Source: Phlebotomus papatasi
Lineage: Eukaryota > Arthropoda > Insecta > Diptera > Psychodidae
NCBI RefSeq assembly: GCF_024763615.1
Contig: NC_077223.1
Location: 90,396,627-90,460,626 of the forward strand
Length of the DNA stretch: 64,000 bases
Direction: 5' to 3'
This document shows, piece by piece, positions 35,192 through 46,199 of this stretch. The notes beneath the pieces are model-generated. The model saw only the letters and a list, made by a program, of their open reading frames with translations. It did no database searches and was not told the origin of the DNA. Position numbers and translations under genes: made by a program. Position 1 is the first letter of the stretch. Each line of letters starts with the position of its first letter.

Positions 35192-36145
35192 CATGAGACT
35201 CTAAAATCAAAACCCTGATACTCTAAAATCAAAACCCTGATACTCTAAAATCAAAACCATAATACTCTAAAATCAAAACCATGATACTCTAAAATCAAAA
35301 CCATAAGTTTCTAAAATCAAAACCGTAAGTTTCTAAAATCAAAACCATAAGTTTCTAAAATCAAAACCACAATGCTCTAAAATCAAAACCACGATACTGT
35401 AAAATCAAAACCATGAGACTCTAAAATCAAAACCCTGATACTCTAAAATCAAAACCATGAGACTCTAAAATCAAAACCATGATACTCTAAAATCAAAACC
35501 ATAAGTTTCTAAAATCAAACCCATAAGTTTCTAAAATCACAACCACAAGTTTCTCAAATCAAAACCACAATGCTCTAAAATCAAAACCACGATACTCTAA
35601 AATCAAAACCATGATACTCTAAAATCAAAACCATAAGTTTCTAAAATCAAAACCGTAAGTTTCTAAAATCAAAACCATAAGTTTCTAAAATCAAAACCAC
35701 AACGCTCTAAAATCAAAACCACGATACTCTAAAATCAAAACCATGAGACTCTAAAATCAAAACCCTGATACTCTAAAATCAAAACCACGAGACTCTAAAA
35801 TCAAAACCATGATACTCTAAAATCAAAACCATAAGTTTCTAAAATCAAACCCATAAGTTTCTAAAATCACAACCACAAGTTTCTCAAATCAAAACCACAA
35901 TGCTCTAAAATCAAAACCACGATACTCTAAAATCAAAACCATAAGTTTCTAAAATCAAAACCACAATGCTCTAAAATCAAAACCACGATACTCTAAAATC
36001 AAAACCATAAGACTCTAAAATCAAAACCCTGATACTCTAAAATCAAAACCACGAGACTCTAAAATCAAAACCATGATACTCTAAAATCAAAACCATAAGT
36101 TTCTAAAATCAAACCCATAAGTTTCTAAAATCACAACCACAAGTT
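35192..36145. repeat. Higher-order repeats of 15 and 12 units
   Basis: The rare variant CACAACCACAAGTTTCTCAA occurs three times, with its upstream CCATAAGTTT at 35,521, 35,851 and 36,115. Offsets are 330 (15 x 22) and 264 (12 x 22), and the flanking unit series is shared between copies with few changes. Confidence 0.88.
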
Positions 36146-36420
36146 TCTCAAATCAAAACCACAATGCTCTAAAATCAAAACCATGATACTCTAAAATCAA
36201 AACCATGAGTTTCTAAAATCAAATCCATAAGTTTCTAAAATCAGAACCATGGTACTCTAAAATCAAAACCACGATACTCTAAAATCAAAACCATGAGTTT
36301 CTAAAATCAAATCCATAAGTTTCTAAAATCAGAACCATGGTACTCTAAAATCAAAACCACGATACTCTAAAATCAAAACCACAACACTCTAAAATCAAAA
36401 CCATAATTTTCTAAAATCAA

Positions 36421-37300
36421 AACCATAATACTCTAAAATCAAAATCACAATGCTCTAAAATCAAAACGACGATACTCTAAAATCAAAACCACAATGCTCT
36501 AAAATCAAAACCACGATACTCTAAAATCAAAACCATGAGACTCTAAAATCAAACCCATAAGTTTCTAAAATCAAAACCATAAGTTTCTAAAATCAAAACC
36601 ACAATTCTCTGAAATCAAAACCATAAATTTCTAAAATCAAACCCATAAGTTTCTAAAATCAAACCCATAAGTTTCTAAAATCAAAACCATGATACTCTAA
36701 AATCAAAACCATGATACTCTAAAATCAAACCCATAAGTTTCTAAAATCAAAACCACAATGCTCTAAAATCAAAACCATAAGTTTCTAAAGTCAAAACCAT
36801 GATACTCTAAAATCAAAACCATAAGTTTCTAAAATCAAAACCATAAGTTTCTAAAAACAAAACCATAATACTCTAAAATCAAAATCACAATGCTCTAAAA
36901 TCAAAACGACGATACTCTAAAATCAAAACCACAATGCTCTAAAATCAAAACCACGATACTCTAAAATCAAAACCATGAGACTCTAAAATCAAACCCATAA
37001 GTTTCTAAAATCAAAACCATAAGTTTCTAAAATCAAAACCACAATTCTCTGAAATCAAAACCATAAATTTCTAAAATCAAACCCATAAGTTTCTAAAATC
37101 AAACCCATAAGTTTCTAAAATCAAAACCATGATACTCTAAAATCAAAACCATGATACTCTAAAATCAAACCCATAAGTTTCTAAAATCAAAACCACAATG
37201 CTCTAAAATCAAAACCATAAGTTTCTAAAGTCAAAACCATGATACTCTAAAATCAAAACCATAAGTTTCTAAAATCAAAACCATAAGTTTCTAAAAACAA
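36421..37300. repeat. Precise 440-bp (20-unit) tandem duplication
   Basis: The series of 20 variant units from 36,421 to 36,860 is repeated from 36,861 to 37,300, including rare units (AAAATCACAATG, AAAACGACGATA, CACAATTCTCTGAAATC, CTAAAGTC, CTAAAAACAA). I saw no difference between the two copies when reading them in parallel, so the event is recent. Confidence 0.92.
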
Positions 37301-38483
37301 AACCATAAGTTTTTAAAATCAAAACTACAATGCTCTAAAATCAAAACCACGATACTCTAAAATCAAAACCATGAGACTCTAAAATCAAACCCATAAGTTT
37401 CTAAAATCAAACCCATAAGTTTCTAAAATCAAACCCATAAGTTTCTAAAATCAAAACCATAAGTTTCTAAAATCAAAACCACAATACTCTAAAATCAAAA
37501 CCGTAATACTCTAAAATCAAACCCATAAGTTTCTAAAATCAAACCCATAAGTTTCTAAAATCAAAACCACAATGCTCTAAAATCAAAACCACGATACTCT
37601 AAAATCAAAACCATGAGACTCTAAAATCAAACCCATAAGTTTCTAAAATCAAAACCGTAAGTTTCTAAAATCAAAACCATGATACTCTAAAATCAAAACC
37701 ATGAGACTCTAAAATCAAACCCATAAGTTTCTAAAATCAAAACCATAAGTTTCTAAAATCAAAACCATGATACTCTAAAATCAAAACCATAAGTTTCTAA
37801 AATCAAAACCATAAGTTTCTAAAATCAAAACCACGATACTCTAAAATCAAAACCATGAGACTCTAAAATCAAAACCATGAGACTCTAAAATCAAAACCAT
37901 GATACTCTAAAATCAAAACCATCATACTCTAAAATCAAAACCATAATACTCTAAAATCAAAACCATAAATTTCTAAAATCAAAACCACAATGCTCTAAAA
38001 TCGAAACCACGATACTCTAAAATCAAAACCACGATACTCTAAAATCAAACCCATAAGTTTCTAAAATCAAAACCACAATACTCTAAAATCAAGACCATAA
38101 TAGTATAATAGAATTCAAAACCACTATACTCTTATTTCGAAACGATGATTTCGCTAAGATCAAAACCAAAATGGTCTTAACTCGAAACCTCTATACTCTA
38201 AAATCAAAACCATGACCTTTTAACTTTAAAACTTCTGTATGCTCTATCAGTGTTCAAAACTACGATTCTCTAAAATCAAACCCACTGTTCTCCTATTATT
38301 AAGCACAATTTATTCTATTTTTTAAACTATCATACTCTTTTAGAGAAATTCAAGCGCAAAATATCTCAATTATAGGGGAAAATAGTTTGAAATTCTTGTA
38401 CTCTTGATTCAAAACCACGTTTCTTAATTTTTTCTAACTCAAAATTTTTCTCTGTGTTAGAACACAATCCCAAATCATTCAGT

Positions 38484-38710
38484 ATTTTAAAAAAAATATC
38501 AAAGCCCTAGACTTATTAAGGTTTCGGACATATTTTGGCTTGATATTTTCCCATATTCTTTTAATGAATCTGACCTAACTGTTCCCGGAAATCTGAGACT
38601 TAAGACCAGTTATTAAAATATAATTACATAAGTTGGTCAGATTCATTAAAGGAATATGGGAAAAATTACAAGGGTTCGAAGCTGGCCTGAAAGTCTTCCC
38701 CTACTTCTGA
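38484..38710. mobile_element. Foldback repeat
   Basis: TTTTCCCATATTCTTTTAAT with GAATCTGACC (from 38,547) is inverted at 38,632-38,667 (GGTCAGATTCATTAAAGGAA, then TATGGGAAAA). Weaker pairing extends outward. A related sequence (TTCGGATAACTCATTTTTCC, then TTCTTAATGGATTTAACC) lies at 53,640-53,700, so it is a dispersed family. Confidence 0.65.
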
Positions 38711-40094
38711 TTAACTTTCCCTCGCACTGGGTGTGCAACTTCAAACTTGCCGTATTTTAATCAAATAAATATGCAAAATTTTAGAAGAAAATACAAAAAT
38801 GATTTACTACATTTTTATTTAAAATATCGGTTTCACTAGTTACACATTTTTACCATCGCATTGGTAATATATGAATACCCCGAAGATAAACTGACACATT
38901 CTTGAATCAAAACCATTCAAACACCCCATTTTCCATTTCTTTAAATCTGGCAAGTGGCAAAGTTCTTGCTAGTCAAGCCATGTGCAATCGACAGAAACTA
39001 GCGATTATCGGACAGGGCTAAGTCTAGTCAATGCAGCGGTAACGGTAGCACATACCATTTCAGAGTTGCAGTGACGTGGAACCTAAAGTTTTTGATAACA
39101 ATTATTATTTCACTTATTTCGATGTACCGGGGTTTTATTGCCATTTTATACATTGTTCAGTTTACAATTTTTTATCTGATTTACAGTTTGTATGAGAAAT
39201 ACGCTCCTTCAGACGCTTTAGTCATTTGCACCGGGCGGGACTCGGACTCCCAACCATGAAAGTCGTCACGGAGATCACACTGCCCAAGAGCCGAAATAGA
39301 AAATGATCAGTATCAGTGTCATCATAGAAAATTAGAACAGGTCCTACACGAACTATCTTCAGCAAGAAATTGGGGTCTCTCCATTAGAAAAGTTGGATAA
39401 AAAATTGGCAAAATATTTAATTTTAAAATTAATAATATTTAAATATTATTAATTATGTTTTGTTTGCACCATGCCGTTTATGTACGCATCTATGCACATG
39501 AGCAGTCATAATGATAAATTGTATTTAATCAAATCGTTCTTCTGGTAAAAGGTCCTAGTGTATTGGGTCTATATTATGGAACTTGATGGTTTTCATTCAT
39601 TTTCGTAATGATGAGGGTGTGGTTTATTTTATTTGAAATAATTATAAGTCCTGTAGGGGAATTCTGGAACAGTATGACAATGTCATATGACAAATTTTCA
39701 TGGTAAATTCTAGAGTAGGACAAAATTAAAGCCCAGTGAGTATCTGTCCATTGTATGCAACATGTAGCTTTAAGTAACTGATGTCGGATTTGTAATTAGT
39801 TCCTCCGAATTTATCACAATAAAAACTTAAATTTGTCGTACGGCATTGTCAGACTGCTATAGAATTCTCCTACTCAACACTTCAAAGCGTATGCTTCAGT
39901 AATAATACAGTTTCATATTACATTATAATGGAATTTCAGCTGTAATGCTACAACCTAGTTTAATAGCTAATTACTAATAAGCGATCATATAAGGAATAAA
40001 CTAATTTTACATTCACTTAATGGTTTTTGGTTTTGGTATCATACAAGTGATCGTTTCAAATTTCTCATAATTAATGTTCCAACTTTGAAGTATA
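38711..40094. other. Gene-free stretch with a tRNA-like fragment
   Basis: Apart from the tRNA-like fragment at 39,220-39,296, AT-rich and unrecognised. Confidence 0.4.
39220..39296 (-). mobile_element. Possible tRNA-derived SINE head
   Basis: On the minus strand GGCTCTTGGGCAGTGTGATC gives an A-box-like segment, and GGTTGGGAGTCCGAGTCCCG resembles a T-arm with B-box. No matching acceptor stem follows, so it is more likely a SINE head than a tRNA gene. It is unlike the two other SINE types here. Confidence 0.45.
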
Positions 40095-40526
40095 TAGGGT
40101 AAGTGTGCCAAATTCCGACCAGCTTGCAATTTCGGCCACCTTTTTCATTCCTCGAATTTCCATGAACTTTTAGATTTTACGTACTCTAGAGATTATTACA
40201 ATGCAAAAGAATAACAAAAAAATGTAGCTTCGACAAACGAGATGACTTGAAAAAGATATTGGAAGAATTCTCGAAGGGCAAGAAACTATGAGAATGAAGG
40301 TGGCCGAAATAGGGCACCAAAGCTATGTCTATATTTTTATTCATTTTAAAATGTATTAAGAATGATTAGAGTAAATAAAGACGGTAAACTCTTTACAAGG
40401 TTCCAAGCAACACTCTTTCAGAAGAAAGAATAAAAAAAAATCAATTTATATTTAAAATATTACATTTCAAACTTGAGACTTTGACGCTTGCATGCAACTA
40501 TGCCGAAATTTGGCACACTTACCCTA
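40095..40526. mobile_element. TA-flanked MITE with GGGTAAGTGTGCCAAATT ends
   Basis: Left end GGGTAAGTGTGCCAAATTCC at 40,097, right end its inverse finishing at 40,524, with TA at 40,095-40,096 and 40,525-40,526. A secondary pairing (TTTCGGCCACC against GGTGGCCGAAAT) occurs inside. Length 428 bp between the duplications, non-coding. Confidence 0.88.
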
Positions 40527-43164
40527 CCCTATTTGAATAGAGTACGGAAAACTTAAACAAACTTATTAAGTTCGAGTGCTGTTGGGAAGAAGATGTGAAT
40601 ATGATAAACAACAATGATTGTTGTATTAATTTAAATTGCTTGCTTCAATAGTGTTTGATTTCGTACAGGTTTCATTGCCGATTTTCCCCAGAAGATATGT
40701 TACCAATGGAAAATTTGCTAGTCGTCCAAGTTTGAGGTAATATTTCATCCTAGCTTTTCGTATAAATTTTCCAGTGATAGTCAAATTGCGATGTATTTTG
40801 TTTCACTTTGGAGATATCAAGAAGTATATGTATGTATATTACATAAGAGCTGTAAATGACATGAAGAATGTCTGCAATTCAGAAATTACAAATTGCACCA
40901 CATACGAACATTAATTTGCTTCTCCTAAATAGAAATTTTGAGGAGAAGTTATGAGTGAAACGCCCTTCGTGCCTTTTGATGCCTCATGCCTTTTCTCTAC
41001 AGCTCTGCCAGTAACAATAGTGTATTGCATTAAGACCCCTAACAGGAAGGAAATTCTTCATTCATCAAGCCTCCAACTTAATGGATGCTCCAAATGCCGT
41101 TGAGTCTCAATTGAATGCATGCGGGGGAGTTTCAATGAAAATTCCGAAAAGCATTAATTCAGTACGCAGCATCAGAGATTCACTGTATGTATCGAGGGTA
41201 ATGTTGACAAACACAATTTATGTTAATCCAGAGTATTGGTGCTATTAGAATGATGCTCAACACGTAAATCAACACAATATTTGGCTTTCCTTCCATACTC
41301 AATACCGTCAACAATTTATGCATTGTTTGTTCTGTTTATGGGCCTGAAGTTCTCGCCCCCAAAAAACCAGCCTATATTTCTCCCAAATAAATTAACCACG
41401 GCTCTTCCATATTCGAGATAAATACAGAACGGTAGCATAATTAATTATTTCACTCCAAGACGTAAGACGATAGGTCTTATTATATTTATTTATTGAATAT
41501 AACTGTTGCTTGTGCGAAGAATGTTGATGAATTTTGATAGATTGGGTGAGTAGGAAACTTAAAAATTTGACATTACAAAATCGGTTAATGGAAAAAAATT
41601 AGGTTATTGGCATATAGAGCTATAGAAAAAATGTTCTTTTTACTATTTTCAGAGTTTAGCAAGGGGGAGATATTAGGGTCGGAAGTGGTGTACAGCTGAA
41701 AATGAAGTGCTTGGAAGTCTTTTAGAAGTGGAAGTGTCCGAAAATAAAGTCTTCTTTGTTTAATTCCAAATTTTGCACACTATACGCTAATTTTGGCTCA
41801 GATTTTTAATTCGAGCAGCAGTATTATTTGAAAAAAAAGTTTTTTGACATTTTACAAGTTCGGTTATAATAATGAAATGACTGGGAAACCTAGACAGATA
41901 TTGTAGTGAGGCTACCGCCATTTTGGACAACGGGCTTGAAGCTTCGGAAACTGTAGGTAGATGTAGGGAAGCATGAAAGAGCTTGTCTTGGGATTATCGG
42001 CCTTTTGGACAGGTTCGAAGTACACCCTGACCTGTGGCCAGTCCAGGCTAAACTGGTAAGCCGGGATGGGTTCCCTAATGGTCCCTACCTTTAGAAGCCA
42101 ATATTGAGAAAGGAATTGGCTGAGTTGTCGGTTTTGATGATATAGTAGATACTAAATTAATACTCTTATTGATGATATAAAAATTGAGAAATTCCATTTT
42201 TTTGATTTTGGTGGTTGCGATAATATGCTGGTCCGAACTTAAAATGACGAAAAAGAGCTGTTTAAGGTCTAGATTGGTCGATACCCAACTGCGAAAAACC
42301 TTATGCCAATCTGGTGAATCGAATAAGTATTGCAATAATTAAGATTAGAACGTTTAGCTGGAGCCTTGTACCAAAAAACAGATGTTTGATCTCTGATTGA
42401 TGAATGATAGCAAAATTAGTATTGGTGATGCAACTGGAACTAGACCAACAATTTCTTCCAAGAAATAAATCTAACTCGACACAGAAGAAAGAATAAAATC
42501 CAAAATCAAATTATGCAGTGGTAGCGATTTCCCTCCTGATAGATATGTTTGCGATAAAGAACTTTTCCGGATCGATTTGTGACAGATGCTGTTGAGAAAT
42601 GATCTAATACAACAATAGCGGAAAAGGTCTTGAAAAAATAGCTAGTGTTGATGCAAATTCATTAGATTCAATGCGCTTATTTTTTTTAATGAAGAACGTC
42701 CGATTTTGGATGAAAGGGCATAGGCTTGCATGGCGAAAACACTAAATCATGCGTCGAACAATAGACACTGCCAAAATTTCAGAAGTTGCAATGGAAAATT
42801 CTCCAGAACTTAGAATATCTTTCAGGACCCTTCAGACTATCATTTGCGTCAATCTCTAGAAAATAATTTGCGGTTACCAAAAAAGTATGGACCTCTTGAA
42901 AGCTGTCTAAAACCAGAAAGTTTCTCCAAGATAGTTTCAATAAATTAGAAACAACAATACATTCTTTTTAAAGACTCTCACTTCCAAAAGTAGCTCCACT
43001 AGTGTCTTAGAAAATCCATAGAAAGAAATTCTGTTGGTCGTAAAACACAGATAATATTAAAATATCGTTTTCCTAATTAGATTTTTCATAATTATTAAAT
43101 AAATTATTAATTCCTAAGTATGAGATGTGCATGTGAGTGCAAGAAGTACTACTTTGTAAATTCT
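40527..43164. other. Long gene-free stretch
   Basis: Mixed AT-rich sequence. 41,880-42,070 is more GC-rich without a clear frame. 42,660-42,880 contains a few phrases reminiscent of Tc1-type transposase in broken frames, too weak to call. No tandem or inverted repeat recognised. Confidence 0.35.
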
Positions 43165-43515
43165 AATAGTAGATTATTATGGTATCAATCAAGATAATTG
43201 TGACATCAACTTTAGAACCAATCAACTTTAGAACATTGTGACATCAATTTTAGAGCATTTTGGTATTCATTTTGGAGCATTGTGGCATCAATTTTGGAGT
43301 ATTCTGGCATTAATTTTTAAAGCAATGTGATATCAGTTTTAGAGAATTCGCTGATAACAATTAAAGAGTATTTTGGCATCAATTTAAGAGCTTTGTAGTA
43401 TGATTTTTGAGCATTTTGAGATCAATATCAAAATGCTCTATCAAATTTGATGCCACAATGCTCTAAAATAAATTCACTCAGTCTATTAAAAGCAATACCA
43501 TAATGCTCTAGAAAT
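43165..43515. repeat. Small degenerate ~22-bp two-orientation array
   Basis: Units like TTTTGGAGCATTGTGGCATCAA run forward to about 43,420, then appear inverted (TGATGCCACAATGCTCTAAA). Unit length, AGAGCATTGTGG core and the orientation switch mirror the large array at 31,610-38,295, but units are far more diverged. Confidence 0.7.
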
Positions 43516-43819
43516 CAATGTGCCAGTGTGCTGACATTCTGTGTCATTCTGCATCAGCCCATTGGATGGTGAACTTTAAAGTGAAGAATTGTAAAAACGT
43601 CCAAGTGCAGTGCAGCATCAGATTTTCCCACCTGTACGTGATTTTTCCTTCACATTCGAAGTATGAATGAAAAATTAAATGTAACAAAATTATCAAAAAA
43701 AAAAAAATCTAAAAAAGATTAAAAATGCTTTGTAGACCTGATGAAGAGAACATCAATCCTCGAAACGTCGTGAAGAATTATAGAGAAAAAAATCAAGAAT
43801 GGTCTATTTTTCCGTCCGA

Positions 43820-43988
43820 TAAAGTGCCCTCGCTCGACCGGTTCCTGGACTCGATCGGTTGAATTATTTATTTAATTTATTTATAATTCGAATCAGTGAA
43901 AATTTCATAGAAATTGACCACCAAACACTTAAAAATTGACCCATCGGTTGATTCGAGGACACCGGTCGAGTGAGGGTACTTTACCTTA
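43820..43988. mobile_element. MITE derived from the DUF7869-type transposon
   Basis: The left end TAAAGTGCCCTCGCTCGACC (lacking the first bases) and the right end, inverse of AGGTAAAGTACCCTCACTCG and followed by TA, match the ends of the 25,404 element, including the ACCGGT boxes. The interior is about 90 bp of AT-rich DNA. Non-coding. Confidence 0.82.
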
Positions 43989-44049
43989 TCTGCTACAACT
44001 CCAAAACGTGACTATAAAACGTTAACAAAATTGTTTAAGTACAACTGTA

Positions 44050-44090
44050 CGAGTTGAGAAACCGGTCGTCCTGAGGGCACTTCATCTTAT
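44050..44090. mobile_element. Solo end of the DUF7869-type family
   Basis: GAGTTGAGAAACCGGTCG followed by CCTGAGGGCACTTCATCTTA is a diverged right terminal repeat without a visible left partner, about 60 bp beyond the MITE at 43,820. Confidence 0.65.
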
Positions 44091-44111
44091 GCAGATATAG
44101 TCCAGGACGCC

Positions 44112-44300
44112 ATGTTGCCATGTGCTAAGAATAATCTGGCATTATACTGATATTTTTAGCAGGACAATGATCCCAAGTATGTGGCACAAACTGCACAAAC
44201 AGCAAAGGCTTGGTTCCAGGACAATAAAACTGAAGTTTTCGACTAATCATCTCAAAGTCCGAATTTAAAGCTAATTGAGAGCTTGTTGTAGCTCTTCCGG
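44112..44300 (+). pseudogene. Tc1/mariner transposase fragment
   Basis: One frame from 44,112 reads MLPCAKNNLALY, two stops close together, then QDNDPKYVAQTAQTAKAWFQ, later SSQSPNLKLIESL. This is the conserved Tc1 segment that normally has a QQDNDPKH box around the second catalytic Asp, WF..N, and SPDLNPIEN with the third catalytic acidic residue. Three in-frame stops (44,148, 44,157, 44,244) and the lack of other domains make it a fossil. Flanking inverted repeats were not found. Confidence 0.88.
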
Positions 44301-44813
44301 ACTACTGACACGTAGACTCAACAGGTTGTGACCCTCTTTTTAGGAATCTGAGGTTTAGCATTCGCACTCTGAACCTTTCCATGACATCTTTCCATGTGTC
44401 ATACCGCTCACGAGAAGGATGGCCAAGGGCGACTAAAGTAACGACACTATTACTACTTTCCGTTGTCTGGCGGAAAATCTTCTACAATATGGAATGATCT
44501 TAAAATTGAGACTAGAAACATCGACCATTAAACAAACGTTAATTATGGGGGAGGTCGGTGCAATAGTTCAAAAAATGTGGTTTTCTATTCATTTGAAACA
44601 ATGCGTGAGCATTTAATAGAGTCGATGCCTAATGGTGATTCATGCATATAAAGGTTTTTCTACCCGTTATTGATTCCATTTAGTTTTAATAGGTCAAATT
44701 TAATTAAATACCAAACATTCTTAATTTTGTAATTCTTAGAAGTAATTTTGTGACAACAATTTGAAATTTCTGTATGGAGGTCAAAAGTAAATATGGACAA
44801 GCCGTCGCAACTC
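44301..44813. other. Spacer, nothing recognised
   Basis: Possibly the remaining 3' part of the Tc1 fossil up to about 44,420, without recognisable motifs. The rest is AT-rich. Confidence 0.35.
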
Positions 44814-46199
44814 TACACGGTAAAAAATTTCGGCACATATTTGTTCCAAAAAATAGGTCGTCCACGGACACCATTATTTGTGGCACAATCTTGTTTATTT
44901 TATGAGACTCAAAATGATAATCTATATTAGAAATGAATTTGTTCCAAAACGTAGCTCGTCCACGGACACCGAAAATTTTGGAATAAATTTGTTGCTTCTA
45001 GGAAAAACAAAAAGATACCCAATATTAGTAACAAATTTGTTACAGAAAATAGTTCGTCTAGTATAAAATCGTATCCCTCCTCTCACACTCAGTCACCCGT
45101 CACCAAAGCGAGGAGGACGCCAAATCTATGGCAATTTTCGTGCTACATGGTTTTACTTTTTTAATTCGAGATTCTCTTCCCCTTCTGCTGCAGGCACCCG
45201 CATATGATTTCGTCATACACGCGTCTATATAAAACACTCTTACGTTGATTCTTATTTGATGTTCCTTATGAACTGTCGCCACTGAAATCCATCTCGTCTG
45301 AAGTATAAGCCTTAACTGTAAAACGAAATCCTTTACACGAATTTGTTCCTGACAATGGAAGCAAAAAGGTTTCCCATATGAGTAACTATTTCGTTCCAAA
45401 AATTACCTCGTTCACGTACATCGAAAATTTTTGGAACAAATATGTTACAGATGTAGGAATAATATTGTTATAAAAAAGTGTACCAATTTGTTCCTAACAG
45501 TGGGAACAAAAGAGCCGAGTGCAACAAATTCTGTTCCAAATTTCAGGAACAAATTTGTATAAAACGAAATCAAATCAAATTTGTAGACATTCCTTATCAA
45601 AACGGTTTCAAAAGAAAACTCTAACAAAATGTAACTATCTTTCGTAACAAAACTGTAAAGAAGACCTTTTGGAACAAATAAATATCTTCTTTAGGTACAA
45701 ATTGATTCTAAAAAAATTTGTTCCAAAGAAAACTTGTTCCAATATTTCGGTCAGTGTCCAAAAGTTTTTAGCCTGCACGCGTCTGTATAAAACTTTCTTA
45801 AGTTGATTCTTATTTGATGTTCTTTATGAACTTTCGCCATCGAAATCCATCTCGACTGAAGTACAAGCCTTAATTGTAAGACGAAATCTTTTACACGAAT
45901 TTGTTCCTGACAATGGGAACAAAACAGCCGAGTGCAACAAATTCTATTCCAACTTCCAGGAACAAATTTGTATAATTGCATAAAACGAAAGGATATCAAA
46001 TTTGTAGACATTTCTTATCAAAACGATTTCAAAAGAAAACTCTAACAAAATTTTGTAACTATATTTCGTAACAAAACTGTAAAGAAGACCTTTTGGAACA
46101 AACAAATATCTTCTAGGTACAAATTGATTCCAGAAAAATTTGTGCCAAGGAAAACTTATTCCAATATTTTAGTCAGTGTCCAAAAGTTTTTACCGTGTA
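44814..46199. mobile_element. 1.4-kb element with CACGGTAAAAA ends
   Basis: TA (44,814-44,815) then CACGGTAAAAAATTTCGG. The right end is the inverse of CACGGTAAAAACTTTTGGAC, with TA at 46,198-46,199. The interior is full of TTTGTTCC/GGAACAAA motifs and contains two sequential duplications: 45,219-45,360 recurs at 45,778-45,914, and 45,498-45,775 recurs at 45,915-46,192. Each duplicated tract ends with a copy of the right terminus (GTCAGTGTCCAAAAGTTTTT). Minus-strand frames at 45,100-46,011 run through these duplications and look fortuitous. Confidence 0.78.

Larger units (their letters stand above)
35047..38295 (-). repeat. 22-bp minisatellite, reverse arm
   Basis: The same unit in inverse orientation (CTAAAATCAAAACCATGATA). 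The switch occurs within a unit: TTATGGTTTTT abuts CTAAAATCAAACCC at about 35,046 with no spacer. About 145 units. Variant composition overlaps with the forward arm but order is not a mirror image, and this arm has long multi-unit duplications the forward arm lacks. Confidence 0.97.
31419..38456. mobile_element. TIR-bounded giant palindromic minisatellite
   Basis: CACAGAGAAAAATT (31,419-31,432) and its exact inverse (38,443-38,456) bound about 7 kb consisting almost entirely of a 22-bp minisatellite in two opposite orientations. The end sequence matches the end type of the small foldback MITE at 29,887-30,208. I infer that a MITE with such ends carried a subterminal repeat that expanded in both arms. 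No TA duplication flanks this copy, so insertion as a unit is not proven. Confidence 0.55.

Noticed and set aside
31610..38295. Regularly spaced short repeats that could suggest a CRISPR array
   Set aside because: The whole 22-bp unit repeats without unique spacers, the orientation flips halfway, and the surrounding sequence is eukaryotic. It is a minisatellite.
42660..42880. Second Tc1 transposase fossil
   Set aside because: Only isolated phrases (such as HRLAWRKH) resemble Tc1, in broken frames. Too weak to call.
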